Shown here: positions 53,264-61,684 of the stretch, in pieces | Layout of the letters: each line of letters starts with the position of its first letter | How positions within the stretch are numbered: position 1 is the first letter of the stretch | Source: Bacteroidia bacterium | GTDB taxonomy: Bacteria; Bacteroidota; Bacteroidia; Bacteroidales; Prolixibacteraceae | Reading direction: 5' to 3' | DNA: 64,000 nt | Assembly: GCA_026391655.1 (NCBI GenBank) | Contig: JAPLDR010000019.1 | Span: forward strand, 166,605-230,604 | Program-made: the position numbers and the translations under genes | The notes under the pieces: generated by a model | The model's database searches: none | What the model was told of the DNA's origin: nothing | The model's input: the letters and a program-made list of their open reading frames with translations, nothing else

Positions 53264-54007
53264 ATGATGCAATCAGAAATAAAAGCGTACGATTTTCAAA
53301 AAGGAGAAATACTGGTATTTGATAAACCACTTGACTGGACCTCATTTGATCTGGTTCATAAAGTTAGATATATCATCTGTAAAAATCTGAAGATTAAAAA
53401 GTTGAAAGTTGGCCATGCTGGAACACTCGATCCAAAAGCAACAGGAATTTTAATTCTTTGCACAGGTAAAGCCACCTCAAAAATTGAAACCCTTCAAGCA
53501 GATGAAAAAGAGTATGTTGCCACTTTGAAACTCGGAGCAACAACACCATCATATGATCTTGAAAGTGCTGAAGACAGACAGTTTGACACATCCCATATTT
53601 CAAAGGATGTTTTAGTTGAAGTTCTAAAACAGTTCATTGGCATTATAGCACAGGTTCCTCCTGAGTATTCGGCAATTAAAATTGATGGTAAACGGGCCTA
53701 CGAATATGCAAGAAAAGGCATTGCCATTGAAATAATGCCTAAAATACTAGAGGTTAAAGAGATAGAAGTATTGAGTTTCTCCCTTCCGGAAGTAAAACTC
53801 AGAATTGTTTGCGGCAAAGGCACTTATATCAGGGCACTTGCTCGCGATATTGGAGAAGCACTCCAGAGTGGAGCCTATCTCACAGGATTACGTCGTACAA
53901 GAGTTGGAGATTATGACCTAAATCAGGCTATTAATCTGGTTGATTTTTTAAAGTCAAATCCTAATAATACTGGTATACAAATTATTTCCAATGATATATT
54001 ATATTAA
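53264..54007 (+). CDS. truB: tRNA pseudouridine(55) synthase
   Basis: 247 residues. Catalytic D56 lies in KVGHAGTLDPKATGILILCTGKAT; KPLDWTSFDLVHKVR (21-35), PPEYSAIKIDGKRAYEYARKG and the RNA-binding IVCGKGTYIRALARDIGEAL are the TruB motifs. Isomerises U55 in the T loop of tRNAs. In many Bacteroidota uppP (undecaprenyl-diphosphatase) separates DUF3098 from truB; here only 14 bases do. Confidence 0.96.
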   Translation: MMQSEIKAYDFQKGEILVFDKPLDWTSFDLVHKVRYIICKNLKIKKLKVGHAGTLDPKATGILILCTGKATSKIETLQADEKEYVATLKLGATTPSYDLESAEDRQFDTSHISKDVLVEVLKQFIGIIAQVPPEYSAIKIDGKRAYEYARKGIAIEIMPKILEVKEIEVLSFSLPEVKLRIVCGKGTYIRALARDIGEALQSGAYLTGLRRTRVGDYDLNQAINLVDFLKSNPNNTGIQIISNDILY

Positions 54008-54018
54008 CATCTGCATAA

Positions 54019-55080
54019 ATGTCATCATCTATGAAGCTTTCAAAGTTTAAGTACAATCTGCCGGAGGAACTTATAGCGCTCCATCCGACTTTAAACAGAG
54101 ATGAATCCCGATTAATGGTTTTAAACCGGAACACAGGAGAAATTGAACACAAAATATTTAAAGACATCATTGACTACTTCAAAAACGATGATGTTATGGT
54201 GTTCAATAATACAAAGGTATTTCCGGCTCGTCTTTATGGTAACAAAGAGAAAACCGGGGCACAGATTGAAGTTTTTCTTCTCAGGGAATTAAATCGCGAA
54301 CAGCGACTTTGGGATGTATTGGTTGATCCTGCACGTAAAATCAGGATTGGTAATAAACTCTATTTTGGTGAAGATGACCTGCTTGTTGCCGAGGTGATCG
54401 ATAATACAACATCCCGCGGACGAACCTTACGCTTCCTTTTCGACGGATCGTACGAAGAATTTAAAGATACCCTTTATAATCTTGGCGAAACGCCGCTGCC
54501 AAAGTTCATTAATCGTCCTGTTGAAGAAGAAGATGCATTGCGATATCAGACGGTTTATGCCGAACATGAAGGTGCTGTTGCTGCACCCACTGCAGGATTA
54601 CACTTTAGCCGCGAGCTGTTAAAAAGACTCGAAATCAATGGTGTCGATTTCGCAAACATTACGCTGCATGTTGGTTTAGGCAACTTCCGAAGTGTCGATG
54701 TTGAAGACCTTACCAAACACAAAATGGATTCCGAGCAGATTTGGATCAGAGATGATGCGGTTGAAGTCGTTAACAATGCAAAGCTGAACAAACACCAGAT
54801 TTGCGCTGTTGGAACCACCGTGATGCGTACACTCGAAAGTTCAGTCTCAACAAACGGAATGTTAAAACCTTACGAAGGTTGGACCAATAAATTTATTTTT
54901 CCTCCTTACGACTTTACAGTAGCCGACAGCATGATCTCAAACTTTCATTTGCCACTTTCGACACTGCTCATGATGGTAGCTGCATTTGCAGGATACGACA
55001 AGCTCATGAATGCCTATAGAGTAGCGATTAAAGAGAAATACCGTTTTGGAACCTACGGTGATGCGATGCTGATTATCTAA
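54019..55080 (+). CDS. queA: S-adenosylmethionine:tRNA ribosyltransferase-isomerase
   Basis: Transfers the ribosyl part of SAM to preQ1 in tRNA, making epoxyqueuosine. 353 residues: [27 protein letters not shown] near the start, [55 protein letters not shown] and [20 protein letters not shown] are the family blocks. It follows truB by 11 bases, both being tRNA modification genes, and completes the visible part of the queuosine pathway with queC, queF and the transporter near 19-20 kb. Confidence 0.97.
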   Translation: MSSSMKLSKFKYNLPEELIALHPTLNRDESRLMVLNRNTGEIEHKIFKDIIDYFKNDDVMVFNNTKVFPARLYGNKEKTGAQIEVFLLRELNREQRLWDVLVDPARKIRIGNKLYFGEDDLLVAEVIDNTTSRGRTLRFLFDGSYEEFKDTLYNLGETPLPKFINRPVEEEDALRYQTVYAEHEGAVAAPTAGLHFSRELLKRLEINGVDFANITLHVGLGNFRSVDVEDLTKHKMDSEQIWIRDDAVEVVNNAKLNKHQICAVGTTVMRTLESSVSTNGMLKPYEGWTNKFIFPPYDFTVADSMISNFHLPLSTLLMMVAAFAGYDKLMNAYRVAIKEKYRFGTYGDAMLII

Positions 55081-55092
55081 GCATTAATCCGT

Positions 55093-55144
55093 AATTCTAA
55101 CACAACAAAGGCTGGAATTTTCCGGCCTTTGTTGTGTTAGAATT
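55093..55144. terminator. Strong bidirectional terminator between queA and efp
   Basis: AATTCTAACACAACAAAGGC (55093-55112) is the exact reverse complement of 55125-55144, a 20-bp perfect stem, with further GG/CC pairing inside the loop. It lies between the convergent stops of queA and efp. Confidence 0.92.
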
Positions 55145-55152
55145 TGAGCAGT

Positions 55153-55722
55153 TTACTTTTTAACTCTCTCGTAATAAGACTTGTCGCGTGTATCGACACG
55201 AATAACATCGCCCTGATTGATAAAAAGTGGAACCATAATGATTGCTCCTGTCTCAACAGTTGCCTGCTTTAACGCTGTCGAGGATGCTGTATTGCCACGA
55301 TCACCTGATTCAGTGTAAGTTATTTCAACTTCGATAAATGGTGGAAACTCAACAGTAAGAGGAGTCTCGGTGTCAGCATGATACATAATTTCAAGTGTCA
55401 TCCCTTCCTTCATAAGATCCGCATTATCCACAAGTTCCGCTCCGATTGAAACCTGTTCGAAAGTCTCTGAATTCATGAAATTGAATCCCATTTCATCTTT
55501 ATAGAGATATTGGTAAGGTCTTCGCTCAATACGGACGGTATTAATTTTAGTCCCTACAGAGAAGGTATTATCAATCACCTTTCCTGTTTTCAGATTCTTC
55601 AATTTTGTGCGGACAAAGGCAGGACCCTTACCCGGTTTTACATGTTGAAACGTCACAACCTGAAACAATTGTTCGTTAAATTCAATACACAGCCCGTTAC
55701 GAATTTCTGCCGTAGTTGCCAT
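55153..55722 (-). CDS. efp: Translation elongation factor P
   Basis: 189 residues in three beta-barrel domains. The tip loop HVKPGKGPAFVRTKLKNLKTG carries K32, the residue modified or used to reach the peptidyl-transferase centre when ribosomes stall on polyproline. ELVDNADLMKEGM and the C-terminal GDRGNTASSTALKQATVETGAIIMVPLFINQGDVIRVDTRDKSY complete the family. Monocistronic; a CAAAGTTA (TAACTTTG on the minus strand) at 55782-55789 is a possible -7 box. Confidence 0.98.
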   Translation of the reverse strand: MATTAEIRNGLCIEFNEQLFQVVTFQHVKPGKGPAFVRTKLKNLKTGKVIDNTFSVGTKINTVRIERRPYQYLYKDEMGFNFMNSETFEQVSIGAELVDNADLMKEGMTLEIMYHADTETPLTVEFPPFIEVEITYTESGDRGNTASSTALKQATVETGAIIMVPLFINQGDVIRVDTRDKSYYERVKK

Positions 55723-55845
55723 TGTCTTTTGTATTTGTGATATTTATAAACTAATAAAAAACCCTAACGGGAAATTTTTTGCAAAGTTAGATAAAACGAT
55801 CAAAACTATTCTACTTTTGGCAACGTTTAATCTTCACAATATTCC

Positions 55846-56604
55846 ATGACCGGATTCTTCTCTTCATTTTCATTATCCGCTGTCAATTGGATGCTAATTG
55901 TGCTCTGTGCCCTGCTCATCGGAATGTCTAAAACCGGGGTTCCTGGTGTTTCAATGATTGTTGTTCCGATGCTTGCATTGATTTTCGGGGGTAAACAATC
56001 CACCGGCATTTTACTCCCGATCTTAATAATGGCCGATGTATTTGCGGTAGTCTATTACCATCGTGATGCAAAATGGAAACACCTCTTGCGGGCACTCCCC
56101 TGGGCCTTTGCAGGTTTGTTGGTGGCCCTTTGGATAGGTAATCTTGTTAACGATGAGCAGTTTAAGCGAATTATTGCTATTACTGTTTTCATCAGTGTCG
56201 CTTTAATGATATGGAAAGACTACTATTACAAAAAAGAATTTACGCCCGATAAATGGTGGTTTGCGGCTTTGATGGGAATTGTTGGTGGTTTTGCCACAAT
56301 GATAGGGAATGTTGCAGGTCCCATTTTTGCAATCTATCTGTTGGCCATGCACTTAAATAAAAAGAGCTTTATCGGAACCAATGCATGGTTTTTCTTTATC
56401 ATCAATTTATCGAAATTTCCGCTTCAGATGTTTGTATGGAAGAACATCAACATGAATACGCTCATGGTTGATATTCTTGTATTTCCAGCCATTGCTTTTG
56501 GCGCCTGGTTAGGAATTTTTATCGTGAAACGGATTCCTGAAAAAGCCTACAAATGGTTTGTAATTGTCATTACCGTCGTGTCAGCATTTTTGATCTTGAT
56601 CTAA
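55846..56604 (+). CDS. TauE/SafE-family sulfite/organic anion exporter
   Basis: 252 residues with eight membrane segments. The first repeat starts VNWMLIVLCALLIGMSKTGVPGVSMIVVPMLALIFGGKQSTGILLP; the second has WWFAALMGIVGGFATMIGNVAGPIFAIYLLAMHLNKKSFIGTNAW. Both match the duplicated DUF81/TauE core. Family members move sulfite, sulfoacetate or related anions; the substrate here is unknown. A TACTTTTG box (55812-55819) lies 26 bases before the ATG. Confidence 0.9.
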   Translation: MTGFFSSFSLSAVNWMLIVLCALLIGMSKTGVPGVSMIVVPMLALIFGGKQSTGILLPILIMADVFAVVYYHRDAKWKHLLRALPWAFAGLLVALWIGNLVNDEQFKRIIAITVFISVALMIWKDYYYKKEFTPDKWWFAALMGIVGGFATMIGNVAGPIFAIYLLAMHLNKKSFIGTNAWFFFIINLSKFPLQMFVWKNINMNTLMVDILVFPAIAFGAWLGIFIVKRIPEKAYKWFVIVITVVSAFLILI

Positions 56605-56782
56605 AGTTGCTTTATCAATAACTTTATTGATTTATATGATTGAATTTCATAAATATAGAGCCAAAATAATCTTTTCTGTTTTCAAAGAAAGTTTCTCCGT
56701 TTGCCCGAATTATTTTAACTTTAACCTCTGATTGAGTCTATAATCTATTATAAACTATTTCTTATTTTTAATCTGTATTCAA

Positions 56783-57369
56783 ATGAGAACAATCTTTAGT
56801 TTTATCCTGCTTCTAATCATTGCCGGAATATTTACGAACTGTGGCACTTCCAAACCTAAAAAATCAATCGAAAACCTGAGGACTGCTTTTAATAACGAAT
56901 CGACAGCCTCCGAAAAATACGCAAAATTTGCTCAAGCAGCTATGGCAGAAAGATTTGATACGATTTCGCAATTATTTGATGCTGCTTCCAAATCGGAAAG
57001 TATACACGCTTTCAATCATGGTAAAGTACTTGAAAAATATGGAGAGCGTATTGGTACTGCTGAAATAGGTAGCTATGAGGTCAAAACTACAGCCGAAAAC
57101 CTTCAAGCTGCAATCAACAGCGAAACTTATGAAATGCAGACAATGTACCCCGGATTTATCCGAATTGCAGAAAATGAGAAAGCTCCCGAAACTATTACCG
57201 ACTGGCAGCAGCAACAATTGTAAAAGGGAATGAAACTGGTCTTTCTTATACCTGGTATGTATGCCCCATCTGCGGAAATACATATAACCCTACAGATGTA
57301 AAGGTAAGTTGCGATTTCTGCCTCACAAAGCAGGCGAATTTCATAGGATACACTGAAGAACCAAAATGA
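56783..57369 (+). pseudogene. Rubrerythrin-like lipoprotein with a frameshift before the rubredoxin-like domain
   Basis: Codons 56783-57223 give a lipoprotein signal (IAGIFTNC) and a ferritin-like four-helix part with ENLRTAFNNESTASEKYAKFAQAA, SESIHAFNHGKVLE and AINSETYEMQTMYPGFIRIAENE, the diiron-ligand pattern of rubrerythrin. Just after KAPETITD the frame ends. The -1/+2 frame continues without a break as LAAATIVKGNETGLSYTWYVCPICGNTYNP and ends SCDFCLTKQANFIGY, a rubredoxin-type CxxC pair, to a stop at 57367. One base appears to be missing near 57203-57208; no slippery heptamer is seen. A membrane-anchored rubrerythrin is itself unusual. The first part alone could still bind iron. Confidence 0.85.
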
Positions 57370-57374
57370 GAATA

Positions 57375-57405
57375 AAAAAGAGACAACATAACGATGTCTC
57401 TTTTT
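57375..57405 (+). terminator. Rho-independent terminator after the rubrerythrin gene
   Basis: AAAAAGAGACA (57375-57385) and TGTCTCTTTTT (57395-57405) are exact arms with a 9-nt loop, 5 bases after the stop of the frameshifted extension. The position supports the full-length (two-domain) gene as the original unit. Confidence 0.9.
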
Positions 57406-57513
57406 ATTGTGAATTGTATTGGGATCAAATATTAATAAATGACCATTTTAACAGAATTACCCCCACATTAGATCAGATTTTTTACTCTTTATTTTGGGTA
57501 TAACGGATAATGT

Positions 57514-58023
57514 TCAAAGCCCTTTTACAATGGCCAGGGCTGCTTCATAATTGGGCTCATTTGTTACTTCAGGAACATATTCGACATACCTGACGATACC
57601 TGATTTGTCGATAACAACCGTTCCACGTGTCAGCAAACGCAATTCTTTGATGATAAAACCATATTTCTCTCCGAAATCGAGGTCTTTATGGTCTGAAATT
57701 GTCTTTATATTAACAAGTCCTTCAGCAGCACAAAAACGGCTTTGCGCGAACGGAAGATCGCAGGATACCGATAAAACAACCGCATCATTTAACTGATTTA
57801 CTTCTGTATTAAATCTTCGGTTCTGGGCAGCACAAACATTTGTATCAATCGAAGGGTAAACAGCGATAATAACCGTCTTTCCGGCAAAATCAGAAAGCTT
57901 AACCGGAACCAGACCTGCTCCGACAGCAACGAAATCGGGAGCCTTATCACCAACTTTAATCTCATTACCAAGCAACGTTAAGGGATTGCCTGCAAATGTC
58001 ACTTTAACTGAACTCTCTTTCAT
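57514..58023 (-). CDS. tpx: Thiol peroxidase (atypical 2-Cys peroxiredoxin)
   Basis: 169 residues. Peroxidatic C64 lies in YPSIDTNVCAAQNRRFN with the essential Thr61; the resolving C98 is in DLPFAQSRFCAAEG, the Tpx spacing. Reduces lipid hydroperoxides with thioredoxin. Stand-alone gene near the rubrerythrin-like gene, so this stretch holds two peroxide-defence genes. Together with rubrerythrin it suits an anaerobe or microaerophile. Confidence 0.96.
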   Translation of the reverse strand: MKESSVKVTFAGNPLTLLGNEIKVGDKAPDFVAVGAGLVPVKLSDFAGKTVIIAVYPSIDTNVCAAQNRRFNTEVNQLNDAVVLSVSCDLPFAQSRFCAAEGLVNIKTISDHKDLDFGEKYGFIIKELRLLTRGTVVIDKSGIVRYVEYVPEVTNEPNYEAALAIVKGL

Positions 58024-58348
58024 TTCTAAGACTTTTAAATTATAATTCTACTAAGATAGCTTTAAGAATTGCAAAACCTTTGCTTTTAAAGTTTTTTATG
58101 AAAACATCATAAAACTTAATCCAACTCATGCGAAATTAAATTCTTATACAAAAGAAACAAGTCGTTTAATGAAAAGTTGCCGAACGTTGAAATTTTTTTT
58201 TGCTGGTTAACCTACTGATATTTTTCTTTCCAGCTTAATCCGTCATTTCAATAATTTTCTATCTATTCCAATATGCTGATTAACATTGAAAGCAGATTCA
58301 ATGTACCCGGATGTAACCTTTATTTCAACTAAACGGCAATTGTAAAAG
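58024..58348. other. 325-nt intergenic region without recognisable gene
   Basis: AT-rich, with a run of nine T near 58193-58201. I see no gene, tRNA or clear TAnnTTTG promoter box in the tpx direction, and no hairpin after the secreted protein gene that ends at 58349. Confidence 0.4.
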
Positions 58349-59776
58349 CTAATAAGCAACGTAAACATTACCCTTGATTGTTCGATCGTTTTCCCCTAAC
58401 TTTAAAACATAATAATACACACCAGTTGGAACAAATTGATTTTGACTAACTCCGCCATTTTTGGAAGTCCCGTCCCAGTCTGACTGGTAATTATCGCTTT
58501 GGTAAACAAGGTTACCAGATCTGGTATATATTGCAACTTTTGATTTGGGATACTTTTCGAGTCCTTTTATCTCAAAACGATCATTCACACCATCACCATT
58601 TGGGGAAATTCCTTCTGGAATCAATATTGGCGGATCTGTTATATCAATCGTTACCACAGCCGAATCGCACAAATTATTCGGAGTACAAACCTGATAGATA
58701 AATCGATCACGACCCGGTTTCTTTTCTGTTGAAGTATAGGTAACTGTTCCATTTGCATTAAATTGCGCGATTCCAAGTTTGGCCTGTTCAAGGATATTAA
58801 ATGATGCTCCGGCAAAGCTGCCATTAGTAAGATAGTCGTTTTCAAGCACATTGATTGTGATTGGCTCAATCCAGGAAGTTCGGGCGAAATCATTATTTGC
58901 ATTAAGTACTTGCTGATCAAATTGAGCCTTAAAGCTTTTAGTAGAAACACAACCATAGCTATCCTTTGTAACGAGCGTATAAACGCCTGGCTTTTTTGCT
59001 TTCAATTGAGGCAATATATCGGAGCCACCGATTAAACCGTCAGTCGTAAACCACTGATAAGTTAACTCTTTACCTATTGAACTTGATCCGTCAAGAATAA
59101 TTTCCCGGGTAAGATCATTTGAGCTTGTCTGCGTAATAGAAGACACCGGTGCTTTATCAACTGCAATAACGACAGTATCATGGGCTGCCACACCCGACTG
59201 GGTTGAACTTGTCAAAACAATTTTGTAATCTCCTGCTGCATCAGGAGTAAAAACGGGATTTAAAATCCCGGGATTACTAATAGAACCATTCTTTCCTAAT
59301 ATGAACCAATGGTAAATCACACCGGCTTTTATCGAAGAACTTCCGTTTAGGACAATTGAAGTACAAGCCCCAATAGTGGTATCTTTTCCGGCATAAACGC
59401 TCAAATCGAATTGACTAACATTGACTGCTGATGCTTTCGTGTTAGCGCAACCTGACGCATTTGTTTCGAGTACTACAACATAGTAAAGTCCCGGTTTTCC
59501 CCACTTGACAAAAACGGTGTGATCTGAATTGCCAGAGGTGAATATTGCCTGACTGGCATTGACTTTGTTTATTAGAGAAGGACCATCGTATATTGCCCAT
59601 AAATAACTGTTTCCAATTTGCTCGGTTACACTATATTCCGTTGTTTGTCCGACATTCACACTCAGGCTTCCCTGTGCCGGGGCAATTGCCACGATACAGC
59701 AGTTGAGCATAACTATCAGCAATACAACGAGATATAAATAATGGCTTTTCACTACAAATTGAAATATTGATAACAT
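58349..59776 (-). CDS. Secreted protein with gliding-motility-type (type IX, type B) C-terminal sorting domain
   Basis: 475 residues. A hydrophobic N-terminal signal (LYLVVLLIVMLNCCIVAIAPAQG) is followed by PKD/Ig-like repeats (GKPGLYYVVVLETNASGCANTKASAVNVS; AGDYKIVLTSS; KKPGVYTLVTKDSYGCVSTKSF), a cadherin-like tail (NVLENDYLTNGSF) and a C-terminal domain of about 85 residues: LIPEGISPNGDGVNDRFEIKGLEKYPKSKVAIYTRSGNLVYQSDNYQSDWDG...PTGVYYYVLKLG. That domain is the type B signal for secretion through the type IX system. The protein probably ends up on or outside the cell surface. A PorP/SprF-like partner is usual but not in the window. Confidence 0.9.
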   Translation of the reverse strand: MLSIFQFVVKSHYLYLVVLLIVMLNCCIVAIAPAQGSLSVNVGQTTEYSVTEQIGNSYLWAIYDGPSLINKVNASQAIFTSGNSDHTVFVKWGKPGLYYVVVLETNASGCANTKASAVNVSQFDLSVYAGKDTTIGACTSIVLNGSSSIKAGVIYHWFILGKNGSISNPGILNPVFTPDAAGDYKIVLTSSTQSGVAAHDTVVIAVDKAPVSSITQTSSNDLTREIILDGSSSIGKELTYQWFTTDGLIGGSDILPQLKAKKPGVYTLVTKDSYGCVSTKSFKAQFDQQVLNANNDFARTSWIEPITINVLENDYLTNGSFAGASFNILEQAKLGIAQFNANGTVTYTSTEKKPGRDRFIYQVCTPNNLCDSAVVTIDITDPPILIPEGISPNGDGVNDRFEIKGLEKYPKSKVAIYTRSGNLVYQSDNYQSDWDGTSKNGGVSQNQFVPTGVYYYVLKLGENDRTIKGNVYVAY

Positions 59777-59871
59777 TTTTCTGCATCAAAACAGATTATA
59801 AATGCCATCCGGGAGCTGATTTGATTCAGCATCCCGGTTTGACCTATAAAAGTATGGCCTTAGGCATCTAC

Positions 59872-59900
59872 AAGTAAGAGAGCACTTTGCTCTCTTACTT
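59872..59900. terminator. Hairpin after the 59917-60831 gene
   Basis: AAGTAAGAGAGC (59872-59883) and GCTCTCTTACTT (59889-59900) are exact 12-nt arms with a 5-nt loop, 16 bases after the stop codon. No T-run follows on the minus strand, so it may slow rather than end transcription. Confidence 0.7.
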
Positions 59901-59916
59901 TTCAATTAACTTCCTC

Positions 59917-60831
59917 CTAATTCGATTGAATTCCAGAAGTTGCAGGACGAGATTTTACTGTTTGAGTCTGTTCAGGAGTAGCAGTAATATCAGTTCCGGC
60001 ATTATTGGTAATTTTTGTCACAGCATTTCCACCGGCATCCTTAATATTTGTCAAGGACAACTTAAGCGTTTCTGCTGTTAATCCTTCATTGGCTGTTCCG
60101 TTTGCCAGTGTGGCTTTTATCAAAACAACCTGATTACCGCTTGCATTGGCAGGAATATTAAGAGTTGTTGGAGTCACCGGAAGATAAGTTACACCACCAT
60201 CAACGCTGTACTGATATGTATCTGTTGTACCTGTGCCAATCGTTTTGGTAAAGGAATAATCGAATGACCAGGAAGTGTAAACCCCTGAAGCACTTAATTT
60301 AAAGAGATAACTATCAGTTCCGTAATTATAGGCAATTGCAGTTCCGGCGGCAGTGATTGCGATATCAGGTGCACATCTGTCAAGATTGTCGCCTGATGTA
60401 GTGCCGTCAGCCGCTAAAAGTGTGTACTGTAGCAAGAAATTGCTACTTGGCTGTATAGCATAGGCCTTGATATTCGTACACAATGGTGCCACTCCCTCCT
60501 CCTTAACAACCAGGTAATAGGTTTTTCCGGCTGATGTAGGATTCCATGTTAGTGAGACACTATGAGCGTTAACTGCCGGGACATTGTAACCGGTACCAGG
60601 CGTAAAATCAGGAGATGCTGCTACCGGAGTCAAAAGATTAGTGGGTGAATCACTTAACCACCAGGTGTAAATACTTCCTACCCCTGATGTTTGCGTTCCG
60701 GGTGCAGAGCCATTGACCCAATATCCATGGGTAGAACCGACTGCGGGTTTATCTCCGGTATTCTGTCCATAAGCTTTTGCATTAAAAAGTGCAATAAGTA
60801 TTATTAGTGAATAAAATATTTGCTTTTTCAT
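59917..60831 (-). CDS. Secreted Ig-like repeat protein, paralogue of the next gene
   Basis: 304 residues with a signal peptide (FYSLIILIALFNAKAYGQ). The mature part begins with a PKD-like domain (GSTHGYWVNGSAPGTQTSGVGSIYTWWLSDSP; SAGKTYYLVVKEEGVAPLCTNIKAYAIQPSSNF) followed by a second beta-sandwich region. The end reads QTVKSRPATSGIQSN, close to QTINAIPATTGFNAN at the end of the 60880 gene. There is no recognisable type IX sorting domain. Middle of a four-gene cluster of secreted proteins. Function unknown; probably a surface or matrix component secreted with its neighbours. Confidence 0.75.
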   Translation of the reverse strand: MKKQIFYSLIILIALFNAKAYGQNTGDKPAVGSTHGYWVNGSAPGTQTSGVGSIYTWWLSDSPTNLLTPVAASPDFTPGTGYNVPAVNAHSVSLTWNPTSAGKTYYLVVKEEGVAPLCTNIKAYAIQPSSNFLLQYTLLAADGTTSGDNLDRCAPDIAITAAGTAIAYNYGTDSYLFKLSASGVYTSWSFDYSFTKTIGTGTTDTYQYSVDGGVTYLPVTPTTLNIPANASGNQVVLIKATLANGTANEGLTAETLKLSLTNIKDAGGNAVTKITNNAGTDITATPEQTQTVKSRPATSGIQSN

Positions 60832-60879
60832 TGTATTGTAATTTATAATATTGAATATCTATTGTTTAAAATTTTAGGA

Positions 60880-61644
60880 TTAATTTGCATTAAAACCTGT
60901 AGTCGCCGGAATGGCATTAATTGTTTGAGTTGCACCATTATTCGTGACATTAGATTCTGTTGTTTGATACTGAAGTTCTTTTGCTGAAGTAATTGCTAAT
61001 GCAACAGTGTGTACAGTAGTGGCATCGCCGGTTACGTCAAGCGTAATTGTTACAGAACCTGATCCAGTAGCACTTGTTACACCAGTAACAGTATACGGTC
61101 CCGCTCCGGAAATTGTTCCTGAAGATGAAATGACATTGCTAATCGTAGCTCCGACAGAAGGAGTAAGTGTGAAAGCAAACTCCCAATTAGGGTTCCATGC
61201 AACATTTCCTGAGACCATATTCACGGTGAAACTGATCGTAGTTTTAGGATTCGCCGGTGCATTAGGTACACCACTTGCTGCATTGCAAGTTGCTGCCAAA
61301 ACTGAAGGAGTTAAAACATCAAAGGAATTGGTACTTACTATAACCGTATTCTTTACCAGCGTAATACAACTCGTAGGAGAGGTCTCCCGAAACTCAATGA
61401 AATATGTTCCAGGCGTTTTCCAGGTAATATTTGTTGTAGCAGTAGCCGCCCCTGAATTTATCGTATAATCAGCAGGAACGCCACCAGTAACTGTCCATGC
61501 CAGTGTGTTTGCAACATTGCCCGGAATAACCGAGTAAATGTGGGTAGAATTGACAAGCGGAGTCAAACCTCCTTGTCCCATAGCTCCAAAGCCGATCAAT
61601 GTCAACATCGGAACCAACATCTGAATAATTGTTCTTTTTTTCAT
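60880..61644 (-). CDS. Secreted Ig-like protein, paralogue of the downstream gene
   Basis: 254 residues with a signal peptide (IIQMLVPMLTLIGFGAMGQ). It starts like its neighbour (NSTHIYSVIPGNVANTLAWTVTGG; TPGTYFIEFRETSPTSCITLVKNTVIVSTNSFDVL), with the same Ser-Thr-His opening and PKD-like strand pattern, then a Thr/Ser-rich beta-sandwich and the tail PATTGFNAN. No known catalytic motif. The shared N-terminal domain and the shared short tail suggest that the two proteins are parts of the same structure. Confidence 0.75.
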   Translation of the reverse strand: MKKRTIIQMLVPMLTLIGFGAMGQGGLTPLVNSTHIYSVIPGNVANTLAWTVTGGVPADYTINSGAATATTNITWKTPGTYFIEFRETSPTSCITLVKNTVIVSTNSFDVLTPSVLAATCNAASGVPNAPANPKTTISFTVNMVSGNVAWNPNWEFAFTLTPSVGATISNVISSSGTISGAGPYTVTGVTSATGSGSVTITLDVTGDATTVHTVALAITSAKELQYQTTESNVTNNGATQTINAIPATTGFNAN

Positions 61645-61684
61645 TTTACTACTTGTTATTTGTTTTATTTATTTGTTATTTATT

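Noticed and set aside
57190..57225. Programmed -1 frameshifting in the rubrerythrin gene
   Set aside because: No slippery heptamer or following pseudoknot is visible at the junction; a plain indel or sequence error is simpler.
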